Position numbers and translations under genes: made by a program. A stretch of DNA of 59,941 nucleotides from Variovorax soli NBRC 106424 (GTDB lineage: Bacteria; Pseudomonadota; Gammaproteobacteria; Burkholderiales; Burkholderiaceae_C): assembly GCF_001591385.1 (NCBI RefSeq), contig NZ_BCUU01000022.1:1-59941 (forward strand), written 5' to 3'. This document shows, piece after piece, positions 1-8,359 of the stretch (positions within the stretch are counted from its first letter, which is position 1; the number at the start of each line of letters is the position of its first letter). A model generated the notes under the pieces. That model did no database searches. It was not told where the DNA came from and worked only from the letters and a program-made list of their open reading frames with translations.

Positions 1-319
1 CCGCGCGGGCGGCCGCGTGCTGCTCGTCGGTGCCGCCGCGCACCGCGATGGGCTGGGTCTGGTGCCGCGCCAGCAACTGGCGCAGGCGATCGAAATCGAT
101 CTCGGCGGCGTCCTCGTCGCCGGATTCTTCCAATTGGGAGAGGTCGATCACCACCGGCTCCTGCTCGAAGAAGTCGGGCGAATCGGCCAGTTGGGCATCC
201 AGCGCCTCGGCCAGCAGGTCGAGGTCGGATGTCTTGAGGATCACCGCAATCAGCGGCAGCGTCGCGCTCTTGAACTCGAAAACCGCTCGGGTGCTGCGCG
301 CGGCGGAAGCATCTGCCAT
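1..319 (-). CDS. minC: Septum site-determining protein MinC, N-terminal part (cut by window edge)
   Basis: Reading the minus strand from the ATG at 319 gives about 106 residues beginning MADASAARSTRAVFEFKSAT and containing LPLIAVILKTSDLDLLAEAL and EPVVIDLSQL. This matches the MinC N-terminal domain, which inhibits FtsZ polymerization and, with MinD and MinE, keeps the division septum at mid-cell. The C-terminal beta-helical domain that binds MinD lies beyond the left edge, as would minD and minE. The gene is open to the window edge, so it is partial rather than broken. The name rests on the N-terminal domain only. Confidence 0.85.
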   Translation of the reverse strand, partial: MADASAARSTRAVFEFKSATLPLIAVILKTSDLDLLAEALDAQLADSPDFFEQEPVVIDLSQLEESGDEDAAEIDFDRLRQLLARHQTQPIAVRGGTDEQHAAARA

Positions 320-454
320 GTCAAACGTAGGTACGAAAAGCGTCCGAGTCTAATGGGCGCAGGGCCTTCGGCTGGCGTGCGGGCGCCACAAGGGGCTGCT
401 TCGGGCAGGCTTTTTCATGTTGTTGCATGGCTGGACGCCTTGTGAATTCGCCAT

Positions 455-486
455 GCAAAAAAAGAAAGGGCCGCACGAGGCGGCCC
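455..486 (-). terminator. Rho-independent terminator after the pyrimidine permease
   Basis: On the minus strand GGGCCGC (486-480) pairs with GCGGCCC (474-468) around a 5-base loop and is followed by TTTCTTTTTTT. It lies 25 bases after the stop of the permease gene and before minC, so it should end permease transcription. Confidence 0.85.
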
Positions 487-510
487 ACGCTGATGGCGGC
501 GCTGTGCTTT

Positions 511-1866
511 TCAGCGGCGACGGCCCAGCAGCGCATACAGCAGGATGGCGCCGAAGGTGGCGGTGCCGATGCCCGACAGGGCCAGCCCGCCGAACTTGAG
601 CGTGAAGTCGCCCGTGCCGAGAATGAGCGTGACGGCCGCCACGATGAGGTTGGCGTTGTCGGTGAAGTCCACCCGGTTGTCCACCCAGATCTTGGCGCCG
701 GCCATGGCGATCAGGCCAAACACCACGATGCTCACGCCGCCCATCACCGCCAGCGGAATGGCCTGGATCACCGCGCCGAACTTGGGGCTGCAGCCCAGCA
801 CGATGGCGATCAGCGCCGCCACCACGAACATGGCGGTGGAGTAGATCTTGGTGGCCGCCATCACGCCGATGTTCTCGGCGTAGGTGGTCACGCCGGTGCC
901 GCCGGCCGCGCCGCTGACCATGGTGGCAATGCCGTCGCCGACGAAGGCGCGGCCGATGTAGGGGTTCATGTCGGTGCCGGTCATGGCGCCCACCGCCTTC
1001 AGGTGGCCCAGGTTTTCCGCCACCAGGATGATGGCCACGGGCGCGATGAGCAGCATGGCGTCGCTCTTGAACACCGGCGCCACGAAGGTCGGAAAGCCCA
1101 GCCAGGGCGCGGCCACGATGGCCGACACGTCGATGGGCTTGCCCAGGCCCAAGCCGTTGGTCAGCACCGCGTAGATCAGGCTGGCCACGATCAGTCCCAC
1201 CAGGATGAGCAGGCGCTGCACCATGCCGCGCGTGTACACCGCCACCAGCCCCACGCAGAGGAAGGTGACCAGCTGCATCCAGGTGTCGAAGCCGGTGGGT
1301 GCCATGTTCTTGATGGGCACCTGGGCCAGGTTCAGGCCGATCACGGCCACCACCGAGCCGGTGACCACCGGCGGCATGAGCCGTTCGATCCAGTGGGTGG
1401 CCACGCCGTCCTCGATCTCGTCCACCTCCAGCCCCTTCAGCGGCTGCGACACGCGGTGCTGCTGCCGGTTGGTGGCCGCCACGATGAAGCCGATGATGGC
1501 GTACACCGCGCCGCAGGCGATGATGCCGCCCAGCGCCACACCCAGGTTGGTGTTGGGGCCCTTGCCGGCATAGCCGCTGGCGGCGATCACCACGCCGATG
1601 AAGGCGAAGCTGGAGCCCAGGTAGCTGGGCACCCGGCCGCCCGTCACCACGAAGAAGATGAGCGTGCCGATGCCGCTCATGAGGATGGCCAGGTTGGGGT
1701 CGAAGCCCATGAGCAGCGGTGCCAGCACGGTGGCGCCGAACATCGCGATCACGTGCTGAACGCCCAGTGCGGCGGTCTGCGGCCAGGGCAGCCGCTCGGT
1801 GGGGGCGACCACCTGGCCGCTGGCGGGCTTGACCACGTCCCATTGAAAAAGGCGCGATTCGCTCAT
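511..1866 (-). CDS. rutG: RutG-type uracil/xanthine permease (NCS2 family)
   Basis: This 451-residue polytopic inner-membrane protein resembles E. coli RutG along its whole length. An N-terminal cytosolic stretch ends VVAPTERLPWPQTA. It is followed by the NCS2 first-helix motif GVQHVIAMFGATVLAP, then GGRVPSYLGSSFAFIGV, the substrate-binding TM8 motif AENLGHLKAVGAMTG and the TM10 motif GGTGVTTYAENIGV. NCS2 proteins are proton symporters of nucleobases, here most likely uracil. No other rut genes are adjacent, so the role is assigned from sequence family and not from context. It is monocistronic, with a strong terminator downstream. UraA-like naming would also be acceptable. Confidence 0.88.
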   Translation of the reverse strand: MSESRLFQWDVVKPASGQVVAPTERLPWPQTAALGVQHVIAMFGATVLAPLLMGFDPNLAILMSGIGTLIFFVVTGGRVPSYLGSSFAFIGVVIAASGYAGKGPNTNLGVALGGIIACGAVYAIIGFIVAATNRQQHRVSQPLKGLEVDEIEDGVATHWIERLMPPVVTGSVVAVIGLNLAQVPIKNMAPTGFDTWMQLVTFLCVGLVAVYTRGMVQRLLILVGLIVASLIYAVLTNGLGLGKPIDVSAIVAAPWLGFPTFVAPVFKSDAMLLIAPVAIILVAENLGHLKAVGAMTGTDMNPYIGRAFVGDGIATMVSGAAGGTGVTTYAENIGVMAATKIYSTAMFVVAALIAIVLGCSPKFGAVIQAIPLAVMGGVSIVVFGLIAMAGAKIWVDNRVDFTDNANLIVAAVTLILGTGDFTLKFGGLALSGIGTATFGAILLYALLGRRR

Positions 1867-1898
1867 CTTCTTCTCCGTCCTCTTGTTTATGGCGGGCG

Positions 1899-2324
1899 CT
1901 ATTGTCGGGGCAGCAGCACCGCCATCGTCAATCGCGACACGCAGGTGAGCTCGCCGGCCTCGTTGGTGAGGTCAATCTGCCACACCTGCGTGGTCTTGCC
2001 GCGGTGCACCGGGCGCGCCGTGGCGCTCACCCAGCCGCTGGTCACGCCGCGCAGGTGGTTGGCGTTGATGTCCAGGCCCACGCAGCGGTGGCCTTCGGGC
2101 GAACTGAAGTGCGCGCAGGTGGAGCCGAGCGTTTCGGCCAGCACCACCGAGACGCCGCCGTGCAGCAGGCCGTAGGGCTGGATGGTGCGGCTGTCCACCG
2201 GCACGCGGGCGCGGATCCAGTCGTCACCGATCTCGGTGAATTCGATGCCCAGATGCCGCACCGCAGTGCCGTCGGACGTGCTGTTGAGGATGTCGAGCGA
2301 GATGGGCTTTTGCCAGATGGCCAT
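1899..2324 (-). CDS. Hotdog-fold acyl-CoA thioesterase (PaaI/YdiI-like)
   Basis: A 141-residue protein with the PaaI/YdiI hotdog thioesterase signature. The catalytic helix reads GLLHGGVSVVLAETLGS, with the acidic residue of the AET segment in the usual catalytic position. The later strand contains HLRGVTSGWVSATARPVHRG. Relatives hydrolyse aromatic or dihydroxynaphthoyl-CoA thioesters in the cytosol. The length is normal for a single-domain enzyme. No menaquinone or phenylacetate genes are nearby, so the substrate is open. It lies 32 bases upstream of the permease on the same strand and could be cotranscribed with it. Confidence 0.85.
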   Translation of the reverse strand: MAIWQKPISLDILNSTSDGTAVRHLGIEFTEIGDDWIRARVPVDSRTIQPYGLLHGGVSVVLAETLGSTCAHFSSPEGHRCVGLDINANHLRGVTSGWVSATARPVHRGKTTQVWQIDLTNEAGELTCVSRLTMAVLLPRQ

Positions 2325-2445
2325 GTGCGGAAACTCCAGGAAGACGGATCAAGAAAAGTCGGACCGCGGCGGCGGGAAAAATGCTGCATGGGGGCGGCGC
2401 CGGGGCCTACAGCCCCGCAGGCTACTGCAGGCCTAAGCTGGGGCC

Positions 2446-3750
2446 ATGTCCCGCGCACGACGCCTGCTCTACGCCACGAGCGGCCTGCTGGCCGGCGGGC
2501 TCATCGTGCTCGTGACGGCCGCCTGGTCGTGGCTGCCCTCGCAGGAGGAAGTCGCCGCCCGCGCGGCCCAGCAATTCAAGGAGCGCACCGGCGTGCAGGT
2601 CGACTTCTCGCACGTGCGCTGGTCGTTCTGGCCGCAGCCCACGCTGGTGATCGAGAACGCCGTCACGCGCCAGGCCAGCCCGGTCGTGCTGCGCAAGCTG
2701 CGCCTGCAGGCGTCGTGGTCGTCGGTGCTCCGGCGCTCGCCCCGGCTGCAGGACGTCGAGGTGGACGGCGGGGTGGTGCCGCAGGTGTCGCTTCGCGAAC
2801 TGCGAGGCGGCCGCAACGGGCCCCCAGATGCAAAGCCGGCGGCGGACTGGCTTCCGGGCGGCGTGCAACTGCGCTTTCGGGAGCTCACCTGGATCGACCG
2901 CCGCGGGATCGAACTGGACTACGAAGGCACGGTCGACCTGGGGGTCGACGGGCTGCCGGATCGGGCGCGCATCGTGCGTGCCGGCAGCAGCCCGTTGACG
3001 CAGCTGCGCCTGGAGCGCGAGGGCCAGGCATCGCGCTGGCGCGTGCTCATCGACGTGCCCGGCGGCACGTGGAACGGCTCGGCCCAACTGGCCCGTGCCG
3101 ACAGCGGCCGCGTCAGGCTCACGGCCGAACTCGAACCCAGGGATGTGGACGTGCAGGCGCTGCTCGCGGTGTTCCGCCGCCACAGCGTGGTGGCCGGCCG
3201 GGCCAGCGGCAAGACCACGCTCGCGGCCGAAGCGGAGACGCCCACCGGGCTGCTGGCCAACCTGCACACCAGCACGAAGTTCGTGATGAAGCCGGCGCGG
3301 CTGACGCGCTTCGACCTGGCCCGGGCCGTGCGCAGCGCCGGTGCCACCCAGAACGGCCAGACCGCGCTCGACGAACTCGGCGGCACCGTCGAGACGCAGA
3401 ACACGGGCAACGGCACGCGCTTTCGCTACACCGGCCTTTCGGCGCGCTCCGGCGTGCTCGAGGCCAGCGGCAACGTGAGCATGTTCCGCCGCAAGCTCGA
3501 TGGCGAACTGGCCATCGACCTGGTGGGCGGCGTGGTGGGCATTCCGCTCAAGATCTCGGGCACGGTGGAAGAGCCGGTGCTGTCGATGACGGCCGGCGCC
3601 GTCACCGGCGCCGCGGTCGGCACTGCCGTGCTGCCGGGCGTGGGCACGGCCATCGGCGCGCGGGTGGGCCAGCAGGTGGAGCGCCTGCTGGGCGAGCCCC
3701 CCAAGGCAAGCGGACAATCCCCCGCCCCGGCTGGCAAGCCGGCGCGGTAG
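2446..3750 (+). CDS. AsmA-like membrane-anchored periplasmic protein
   Basis: A 434-residue protein with an N-terminal uncleaved signal anchor (about residues 7-27), then a segment, RTGVQVDFSHVRWSFWPQPTL, typical of the start of AsmA/YhjG-like repeats. The body is beta-rich, and about residues 325-375 (LEASGNVSMFRRKLDGELAI, then VGIPLKISGTVEEP) look like the family's C-terminal region. A glycine-zipper stretch, TGAAVGTAVLPGVGTAIGAR, follows near the C-terminus. AsmA proteins are implicated in outer-membrane biogenesis and lipid transport; this one is shorter than classical AsmA (about 600 residues). It ends 9 bases before the acetoacetyl-CoA synthetase gene, suggesting a transcription unit. 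Family fairly sure, function not. Confidence 0.7.
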   Translation: MSRARRLLYATSGLLAGGLIVLVTAAWSWLPSQEEVAARAAQQFKERTGVQVDFSHVRWSFWPQPTLVIENAVTRQASPVVLRKLRLQASWSSVLRRSPRLQDVEVDGGVVPQVSLRELRGGRNGPPDAKPAADWLPGGVQLRFRELTWIDRRGIELDYEGTVDLGVDGLPDRARIVRAGSSPLTQLRLEREGQASRWRVLIDVPGGTWNGSAQLARADSGRVRLTAELEPRDVDVQALLAVFRRHSVVAGRASGKTTLAAEAETPTGLLANLHTSTKFVMKPARLTRFDLARAVRSAGATQNGQTALDELGGTVETQNTGNGTRFRYTGLSARSGVLEASGNVSMFRRKLDGELAIDLVGGVVGIPLKISGTVEEPVLSMTAGAVTGAAVGTAVLPGVGTAIGARVGQQVERLLGEPPKASGQSPAPAGKPAR

Positions 3751-3759
3751 GCTCGCTGC

Positions 3760-5805
3760 ATGAGCAGCAACAGCATCACCTCTCTGGCACCCAACGCTCC
3801 CCAGATCCGCCTCTACCAGGACTGGTTGCGCGAGACGCGCGGCCTGGCTTTCGACAGCTTCGACGCGCTGTGGCAATGGTCGGTGCGCGACCTGGACGCG
3901 TTCTGGCAGAGCATCTGGGACTACGGCGGCCTGCTCTCGCCCACGCCGCACAGCGCCGTGCTGGCCGAGGAGAAGATGCCCGGCGCACGCTGGTTCCCCG
4001 GCGCCCAGGTCAACTACGCGGCCCAGGTGATGCGGCATGTGGATGCCGCCCATGCGGCCGGCCTGCCCGCCATCGTGAGCGAGAACGAGCTGGGCGAGGT
4101 GCGCGAGATGAGCTGGCCCGAACTGCGGCGCCAGGTGGCGTCGCTCGCGCAGGCCCTGCGCCGCCAGGGCATCGGCCGCGGCGACCGCGTGGCCGCCTAC
4201 CTGCCCAACATCCCGCAGACCATGGTGGCCTTCCTGGCCTGTTCCAGCATCGGCGCCGTGTGGAGCGTGTGCGCGCCCGACATGGGCGTGGCTGCGGTGG
4301 TGGACCGCCTGCGCCAGATCGAGCCCAAGCTGCTCATCGCGGTGGACGGCGTGCACTACGGCGGCAAGGCGCACGACCGCAGCGCCATCGTGCGGCAGCT
4401 GCGGCAGGAGCTGACGACGGTGCAGTCCCTGCTGCTGGTAAAGACGCCGCATGCGGCGCAGGCCTTGCCCTGCGAGCTCGACTGGCAGGCGGCCATCGCC
4501 CAGGACGACGCCGAGGTGGCGGCCTTCGCGCCCGAGTGGCTGCCTTTCGACCACCCCGTGTGGATCGTCTATTCCAGCGGCACCACCGGGCTGCCCAAGC
4601 CCATCGTGCACGGCCAGGGCGGCATCCTGCTGAGCATGGCGCTCTCGGCCATCCACTACGACCTGGGCGCCAGCTACAGCGACAACAACCGGGGCGAGCG
4701 CTTCCACTGGTACAGCTCCACCGGCTGGGTCATGTGGAACGCGCAGCTGGCGGGCCTGGCGGGCGGCACCACCGTCTGCATCTACGACGGGCACCCGGCC
4801 GGCAGCACCAGCCAGCCCGACTGGAGCGTGCTGTGGCGCTTCGTGGCCCGGCACGGCGTGACCTTCTTCGGCGCGGGCGCGGCCTACTTCGCCAATTGCA
4901 TGAAGGCCGGGCTCGAAGCCAAGGACGTGGGCGACCTGTCCCGCATGCGGGTGCTGGGCAGCACCGGCTCGCCGCTGGCCGCGGACGTGCAGGTATGGGG
5001 CAGCGCACTTGCGCGCGCTGCCGGTGCCAAGGATGTCTGGTGGTGCAACATCTCGGGCGGCACGGATTTCTGCGGCGCCTTTGTCGGCGGCAACCGCGAA
5101 CTGCCCGAGGTGCCGGGCCAGATGCAGTGCCGCTTTCTGGGCGCCGCCGTGTATGCCTGGGACGAAGACGGCCACGCCGTGGTCGGCCAGGTGGGCGAGC
5201 TGGTGTGCACGCGGCCCATTCCCTCCATGCCGCTGTACTTCTGGAACGACGAGGGCAATGCCCGCTACCTGTCGAGCTACTTCGACACCTATCCGGGCGT
5301 GTGGCGGCACGGCGACTGGCTCAGGATCGGCGAGGACGGCGGCTGCATCATCTACGGCCGCAGCGACGCCACCATCAACCGCCAGGGCCTGCGCATGGGC
5401 ACCAGCGAGATCTACAGCGCGGTCGAGGGCCTGCCCGAGGTGCTCGACTCGATGGTGGTGGACCTCGAATACCTCGGTCGGGACAGCTACATGCCGCTGT
5501 TCGTGGTGTTGCGCGCGGGCGCCTCGCTGGACGACGCGATGCGCGCGAAGATCAACAACGCCATCAAGACGCAGCTGTCGCCGCGCTTCCTGCCCGACGA
5601 CATCTTCCAGGTGGCCGAGATTCCGCGCACCCTGTCGGGCAAGAAGCAGGAGCTGCCGATCAAGAAGCTGATGCTGGGCCAGCCGCTGGAGCGCGTGGTC
5701 AACCGCGAGGCGATGGCCAATCCGGGCTGCCTGGACTGGTACGTGCAACTGGCGCAACGCCACACCGAGGCGCAGCGCCGCCAAGGCCAAGGAGGTGCGA
5801 CATGA
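3760..5805 (+). CDS. Acetoacetyl-CoA synthetase (acetoacetate-CoA ligase)
   Basis: A 681-residue ANL-superfamily adenylating enzyme. It has the AMP-binding P-loop YSSGTTGLPKPIVHGQGG (about residues 268-285), a WYSSTGWVMWN segment, the GDWLRIGEDGGCIIYGRSD hinge motif, and the C-terminal catalytic lysine region RTLSGKKQELPIKKL. The N-terminal WQWSVRDLDAFWQSIWDYGG block is characteristic of acetoacetate-CoA ligases and separates them from acetyl-CoA synthetases. The enzyme activates acetoacetate to acetoacetyl-CoA with ATP, feeding polyhydroxybutyrate or leucine/ketone-body metabolism. Its stop codon overlaps the start of the following lipoprotein (ATGA), indicating translational coupling. Confidence 0.93.
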   Translation: MSSNSITSLAPNAPQIRLYQDWLRETRGLAFDSFDALWQWSVRDLDAFWQSIWDYGGLLSPTPHSAVLAEEKMPGARWFPGAQVNYAAQVMRHVDAAHAAGLPAIVSENELGEVREMSWPELRRQVASLAQALRRQGIGRGDRVAAYLPNIPQTMVAFLACSSIGAVWSVCAPDMGVAAVVDRLRQIEPKLLIAVDGVHYGGKAHDRSAIVRQLRQELTTVQSLLLVKTPHAAQALPCELDWQAAIAQDDAEVAAFAPEWLPFDHPVWIVYSSGTTGLPKPIVHGQGGILLSMALSAIHYDLGASYSDNNRGERFHWYSSTGWVMWNAQLAGLAGGTTVCIYDGHPAGSTSQPDWSVLWRFVARHGVTFFGAGAAYFANCMKAGLEAKDVGDLSRMRVLGSTGSPLAADVQVWGSALARAAGAKDVWWCNISGGTDFCGAFVGGNRELPEVPGQMQCRFLGAAVYAWDEDGHAVVGQVGELVCTRPIPSMPLYFWNDEGNARYLSSYFDTYPGVWRHGDWLRIGEDGGCIIYGRSDATINRQGLRMGTSEIYSAVEGLPEVLDSMVVDLEYLGRDSYMPLFVVLRAGASLDDAMRAKINNAIKTQLSPRFLPDDIFQVAEIPRTLSGKKQELPIKKLMLGQPLERVVNREAMANPGCLDWYVQLAQRHTEAQRRQGQGGAT

Positions 5806-6245
5806 AGATTCGGCACGCAGCCATTGCACTGGCCGCCTTCGGCAGCGCCATGCTGCTGGTGGCCTGCACCTCGACCATAGGCCCCAGCCAGAGCACGCCG
5901 CAGACCCTGCAGCCGGTGCGCGTCACCGGCACCATCACCTGGGGCGAACGCATGGCGGTGCCGCCCGATGCCGACGTCATCGTGCGCCTGCAGGACGTCT
6001 CCCGCATGGATGCGCCGGCCATCGTGCTGGCCGAGCAGCGATTCAAGACCGAGGGCCGGCAGCCGCCGTACCCCTTCGAGCTCACCGTGGATGGGTCGCG
6101 CATCGACGCGCGCATGCGCTACACGGTGGCAGCGCGCGTCGAGCGCAACGGGGTGCTGATGTTCATCAACGACACGTCCTACGCGGTCATCACGCAGGGC
6201 GGCGGCTACACCGCCAACCTCCTGCTGGTCCAGGTGCGCCGCTGA
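5802..6245 (+). CDS. YbaY-family lipoprotein
   Basis: Starting at the ATG that overlaps the previous stop, the frame gives 147 residues. A lipoprotein signal has its lipobox at LLVAC (Cys about 24). The mature part contains VTGTITWGERMAVPPDADVI, VRLQDVSRMDAPA, PYPFELTVDG, YTVAARVERNGVLMFINDT. This is the YbaY/YscW domain of small outer-membrane lipoproteins that resemble type III secretion pilotins; their role outside secretion is poorly known. An upstream extension of the same frame runs far into the previous genes and is not real. Coupling to an acetoacetyl-CoA synthetase is unexpected and may only reflect compact packing. Confidence 0.85.
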   Translation: MKIRHAAIALAAFGSAMLLVACTSTIGPSQSTPQTLQPVRVTGTITWGERMAVPPDADVIVRLQDVSRMDAPAIVLAEQRFKTEGRQPPYPFELTVDGSRIDARMRYTVAARVERNGVLMFINDTSYAVITQGGGYTANLLLVQVRR

Positions 6246-6262
6246 ACAGGCCACACGCCGGA

Positions 6263-6305
6263 CAAAAAGAGGGAGCGCCCGGCGCCCCCTCGAGCTCGCT
6301 CCCTC
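6263..6305 (-). terminator. Rho-independent terminator of the small exported-protein gene
   Basis: On the minus strand GAGGGAGCG (6305-6297) pairs with CGCTCCCTC (6277-6269), followed by TTTTTG. The stem begins within the stop codon of the exported-protein gene. In the plus direction it may also end the YbaY-like gene, though the T-run is on the minus side. Confidence 0.8.
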
Positions 6306-6738
6306 ATTCGGCAGCCGCCGGGGCGGCAAGCATGGCCGTGCCGCGCGACCTGGCGCCTTCGATGCGGCTGAGTTCGGCGGTGAATTCCGGCCCGTTGCGC
6401 ATGCGCGTGTAGTTGGCCATGCGCTGCGCATGCAGCGGGTCCATGTCGGCATATTCGCCGTAGCTGCCCAGGCCGGCGCGCAGCCACAGGTTGCGGTCGG
6501 CCGCCACGGTGGCGCGGTCCATCGCCCCGGGGCCGGCATCGGCCGGACCCACGCGCAGTTCCTGCGGCGCCCGCGACGGCGCGGCGAAGTACCCGGCCGT
6601 GACTTCTGCGCGGCTTTCGGTGCTGGTGAAGGTGACGGGCGGGCCGGCCCATTGCTCGGCAGGCACGGTCTGTGCGCAGACGGAGGCAGCGGCCGACAGC
6701 GTCAACGCGGCCATGCAGAGGACTTGCTTGCGGTTCAT
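6304..6738 (-). CDS. Small exported protein of unknown function
   Basis: A 144-residue protein starting MNRKQVLCMAALTLSAAASVCAQ when counted from the ATG at 6738. The signal peptide should be cleaved after CAQ. The mature part includes TSTESRAEVTAGYFAAPSRA, reminiscent of the SRxEV segment in small secreted Burkholderiales proteins of the DUF4148 kind, but the match is too short to name. No catalytic motif or membrane segment is seen in the mature part. The same frame stays open upstream to beyond 8000, but that part is antisense to two real genes. It is divergent from the Crp/Fnr regulator, which may control it. Confidence 0.7.
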   Translation of the reverse strand: MNRKQVLCMAALTLSAAASVCAQTVPAEQWAGPPVTFTSTESRAEVTAGYFAAPSRAPQELRVGPADAGPGAMDRATVAADRNLWLRAGLGSYGEYADMDPLHAQRMANYTRMRNGPEFTAELSRIEGARSRGTAMLAAPAAAE

Positions 6739-6853
6739 GATCAGAATCTCCGGTGGCTGTGTGGGCCGCGGGTATCGCGCCATCACGGGATTGAACTGTC
6801 CTCTTACCGGCGCGATCGGGCAGTGCGCTTTCGCACACATTTGGAGCGATGCC

Positions 6854-7558
6854 ATGACACAAGTCAGATCCAGCCTGGGCCTGCGCGCGGTGCGGCTGTT
6901 CGAAGGCCTCGCGCCCTCGCGCCTCGAAGCGCTCGCGCAGGCCTGCCGATGGCGCAGCCTGCCCGCGGGCCGCATGCTGGTGCAGCGCGCGGAGCATGAG
7001 CGCGACGTCCATTTCGTCATCGACGGGCAGCTGCGCGTGACCATCTTTGCGTTGAACGGGCGCCAGCTCACCTTTCGGGAAGTGGAGGCGGGCGGGCATT
7101 TCGGCGAGCTGGCCGCCATCGACGGGCAGCCGCGCTCGGCCGATGTGCTCACGCTGCGCCCCAGCGTCGTGGCCAGCCTGGGCGCCGACGATTTCCGCCA
7201 GGTCCTGGACGAGGAACGGGTGGTGGCAGACCGCGTGATGCGCGGCCTGTGCAGCCTGGTGCGGGAGGTGTCCGAGCGCGTGATCGACCTGAGCACCCTG
7301 GGCGTGCAGAACCGCGTGCACGCGGAGCTGCTGCGGCTGGCGCGCGAGGCGGGGTGCGCCGGCAACCGGGCCACGCTCGACCCGGCCCCCACGCATTCGG
7401 AGATGGCCAGCCGCATCAGCACCAACCGCGAGCAGGTCACGCGCGAGCTCAACGCGCTGGCGCAGCGCGGCTTGCTGGCCAAGGCGGGCAAGGCGCTCGT
7501 GCTGTGCGACGTGGCGCAGCTCGAGCGCATGGTGGCGGAGGTTCGCGGCGCCGCCTGA
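6854..7558 (+). CDS. Crp/Fnr-family transcriptional regulator
   Basis: A 234-residue protein. Residues about 15-125 form a cyclic-nucleotide-binding-like domain (FVIDGQLRVTIFALNGRQLT, then GGHFGELAAIDGQPRSADV). Residues about 160-225 form the Crp-type winged helix with recognition segment HSEMASRISTNREQVTRELN. The GELAAIDGQPRSA phosphate-binding cassette resembles the cAMP-binding form, and no cysteine cluster for an Fnr iron-sulfur centre is seen. I chose the ATG at 6854 because upstream sequence in this frame covers the divergent promoter region and antisense of the neighbour. Ligand and targets are unknown; the divergent exported protein is one candidate target. Confidence 0.88.
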   Translation: MTQVRSSLGLRAVRLFEGLAPSRLEALAQACRWRSLPAGRMLVQRAEHERDVHFVIDGQLRVTIFALNGRQLTFREVEAGGHFGELAAIDGQPRSADVLTLRPSVVASLGADDFRQVLDEERVVADRVMRGLCSLVREVSERVIDLSTLGVQNRVHAELLRLAREAGCAGNRATLDPAPTHSEMASRISTNREQVTRELNALAQRGLLAKAGKALVLCDVAQLERMVAEVRGAA

Positions 7559-7571
7559 ACGGCACGCGCCT

Positions 7572-8285
7572 TCACGCCGCGTCGTGGAAGATCAGGCCCA
7601 GCGTCATGCGCCGGCCCGAGCGCACGCGGCTCACGCCGTGGCGCATGGCCACGCGGTAGGTGCCGCGCGTGCCGCTCACCGGCCGCTGGTTCACGAAGAA
7701 GAGCACGGCTTCGCCTTGCTGGAGCGGCACCACCTCGGCGCGCGACTGCATGCGCGGCCGCTGTTCGGTCAGCACGAATTCGCCGCCGGTGAAGTCTTCG
7801 CCCGGCCGGCTCAGCAGCAGCGTGAGCTGCAGCGGAAACTGCAGGTCGCCGTACAGGTCCTGGTGCAGGCAGTTGTAGTCGCCAGGCTGGTAGCGCAGCA
7901 GCAGCGGGGTGGGGCGCGTCTGGCCCTGGGCGTGGCAGCGCGCCAGGTAGTCGGCATGGCGCGCGGGATAGTCGGGCGGGAGACCCAGCGCCGAGGCCCA
8001 GGCATTGGCCAGCGGCGCCAGCCGGGCGTAGAGCGCGCTGCGCCACTGCGCGAGTCCGGCGGGCAGCGGGTAGGCCAGGTACTTGTATTCGCCCTGGCCG
8101 AAGCCGTGGCGCTGCATCACCACGCGGCTGCGAAAGAGCGCGTCCTGCTCATACAGCGCGGCCAGGGCCGCGCACTCGTCCGGCGTGAGCAGGGGCCCGG
8201 TCACGGCGCAGCCATGCTGGGCGAGGGAGGTTTCGATGTCGGTCCAGGGCAGGGCCTCGACGCGCGCGGCAGGAGAAGTGGGCAT
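7572..8285 (-). CDS. 2-oxoglutarate/Fe(II)-dependent oxygenase
   Basis: A 237-residue protein with a double-stranded beta-helix core. The iron facial triad is visible as HQD in [18 protein letters not shown] and a distal His in [20 protein letters not shown], whose arginines fit the 2-oxoglutarate carboxylate site. The segment [21 protein letters not shown] is typical of the prolyl-4-hydroxylase-like 2OG-Fe(II) family. The substrate is unknown; proteins of this type act on protein side chains, nucleic acids or small molecules. The start is the ATG at 8285; the longer frame upstream crosses the LysR gene in antisense. Its 3' end converges with the Crp/Fnr gene at a distance of 13 bases. Confidence 0.85.
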   Translation of the reverse strand: MPTSPAARVEALPWTDIETSLAQHGCAVTGPLLTPDECAALAALYEQDALFRSRVVMQRHGFGQGEYKYLAYPLPAGLAQWRSALYARLAPLANAWASALGLPPDYPARHADYLARCHAQGQTRPTPLLLRYQPGDYNCLHQDLYGDLQFPLQLTLLLSRPGEDFTGGEFVLTEQRPRMQSRAEVVPLQQGEAVLFFVNQRPVSGTRGTYRVAMRHGVSRVRSGRRMTLGLIFHDAA

Positions 8286-8359
8286 CTCGCCAGTGTGGCG
8301 CCGCAGCGTCCGGTGCGTGCGCCATTTCCGGACCTGCGTTTGCGGCGGTGGCCGGCGGT

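Noticed and set aside
1902..5801. Very long plus-strand open frame covering several genes (to 6245)
   Set aside because: It is Arg/Ala/Gly-rich filler out of phase with AsmA and the synthetase; only its last 147 codons (from 5802) have a real start, lipobox and domain.
2422..5829. 1135-codon minus-strand frame opposite the AsmA and synthetase genes
   Set aside because: High-GC antisense shadow with His/Arg/Ala-rich composition and no recognisable domain; the plus-strand genes have full catalytic motifs.
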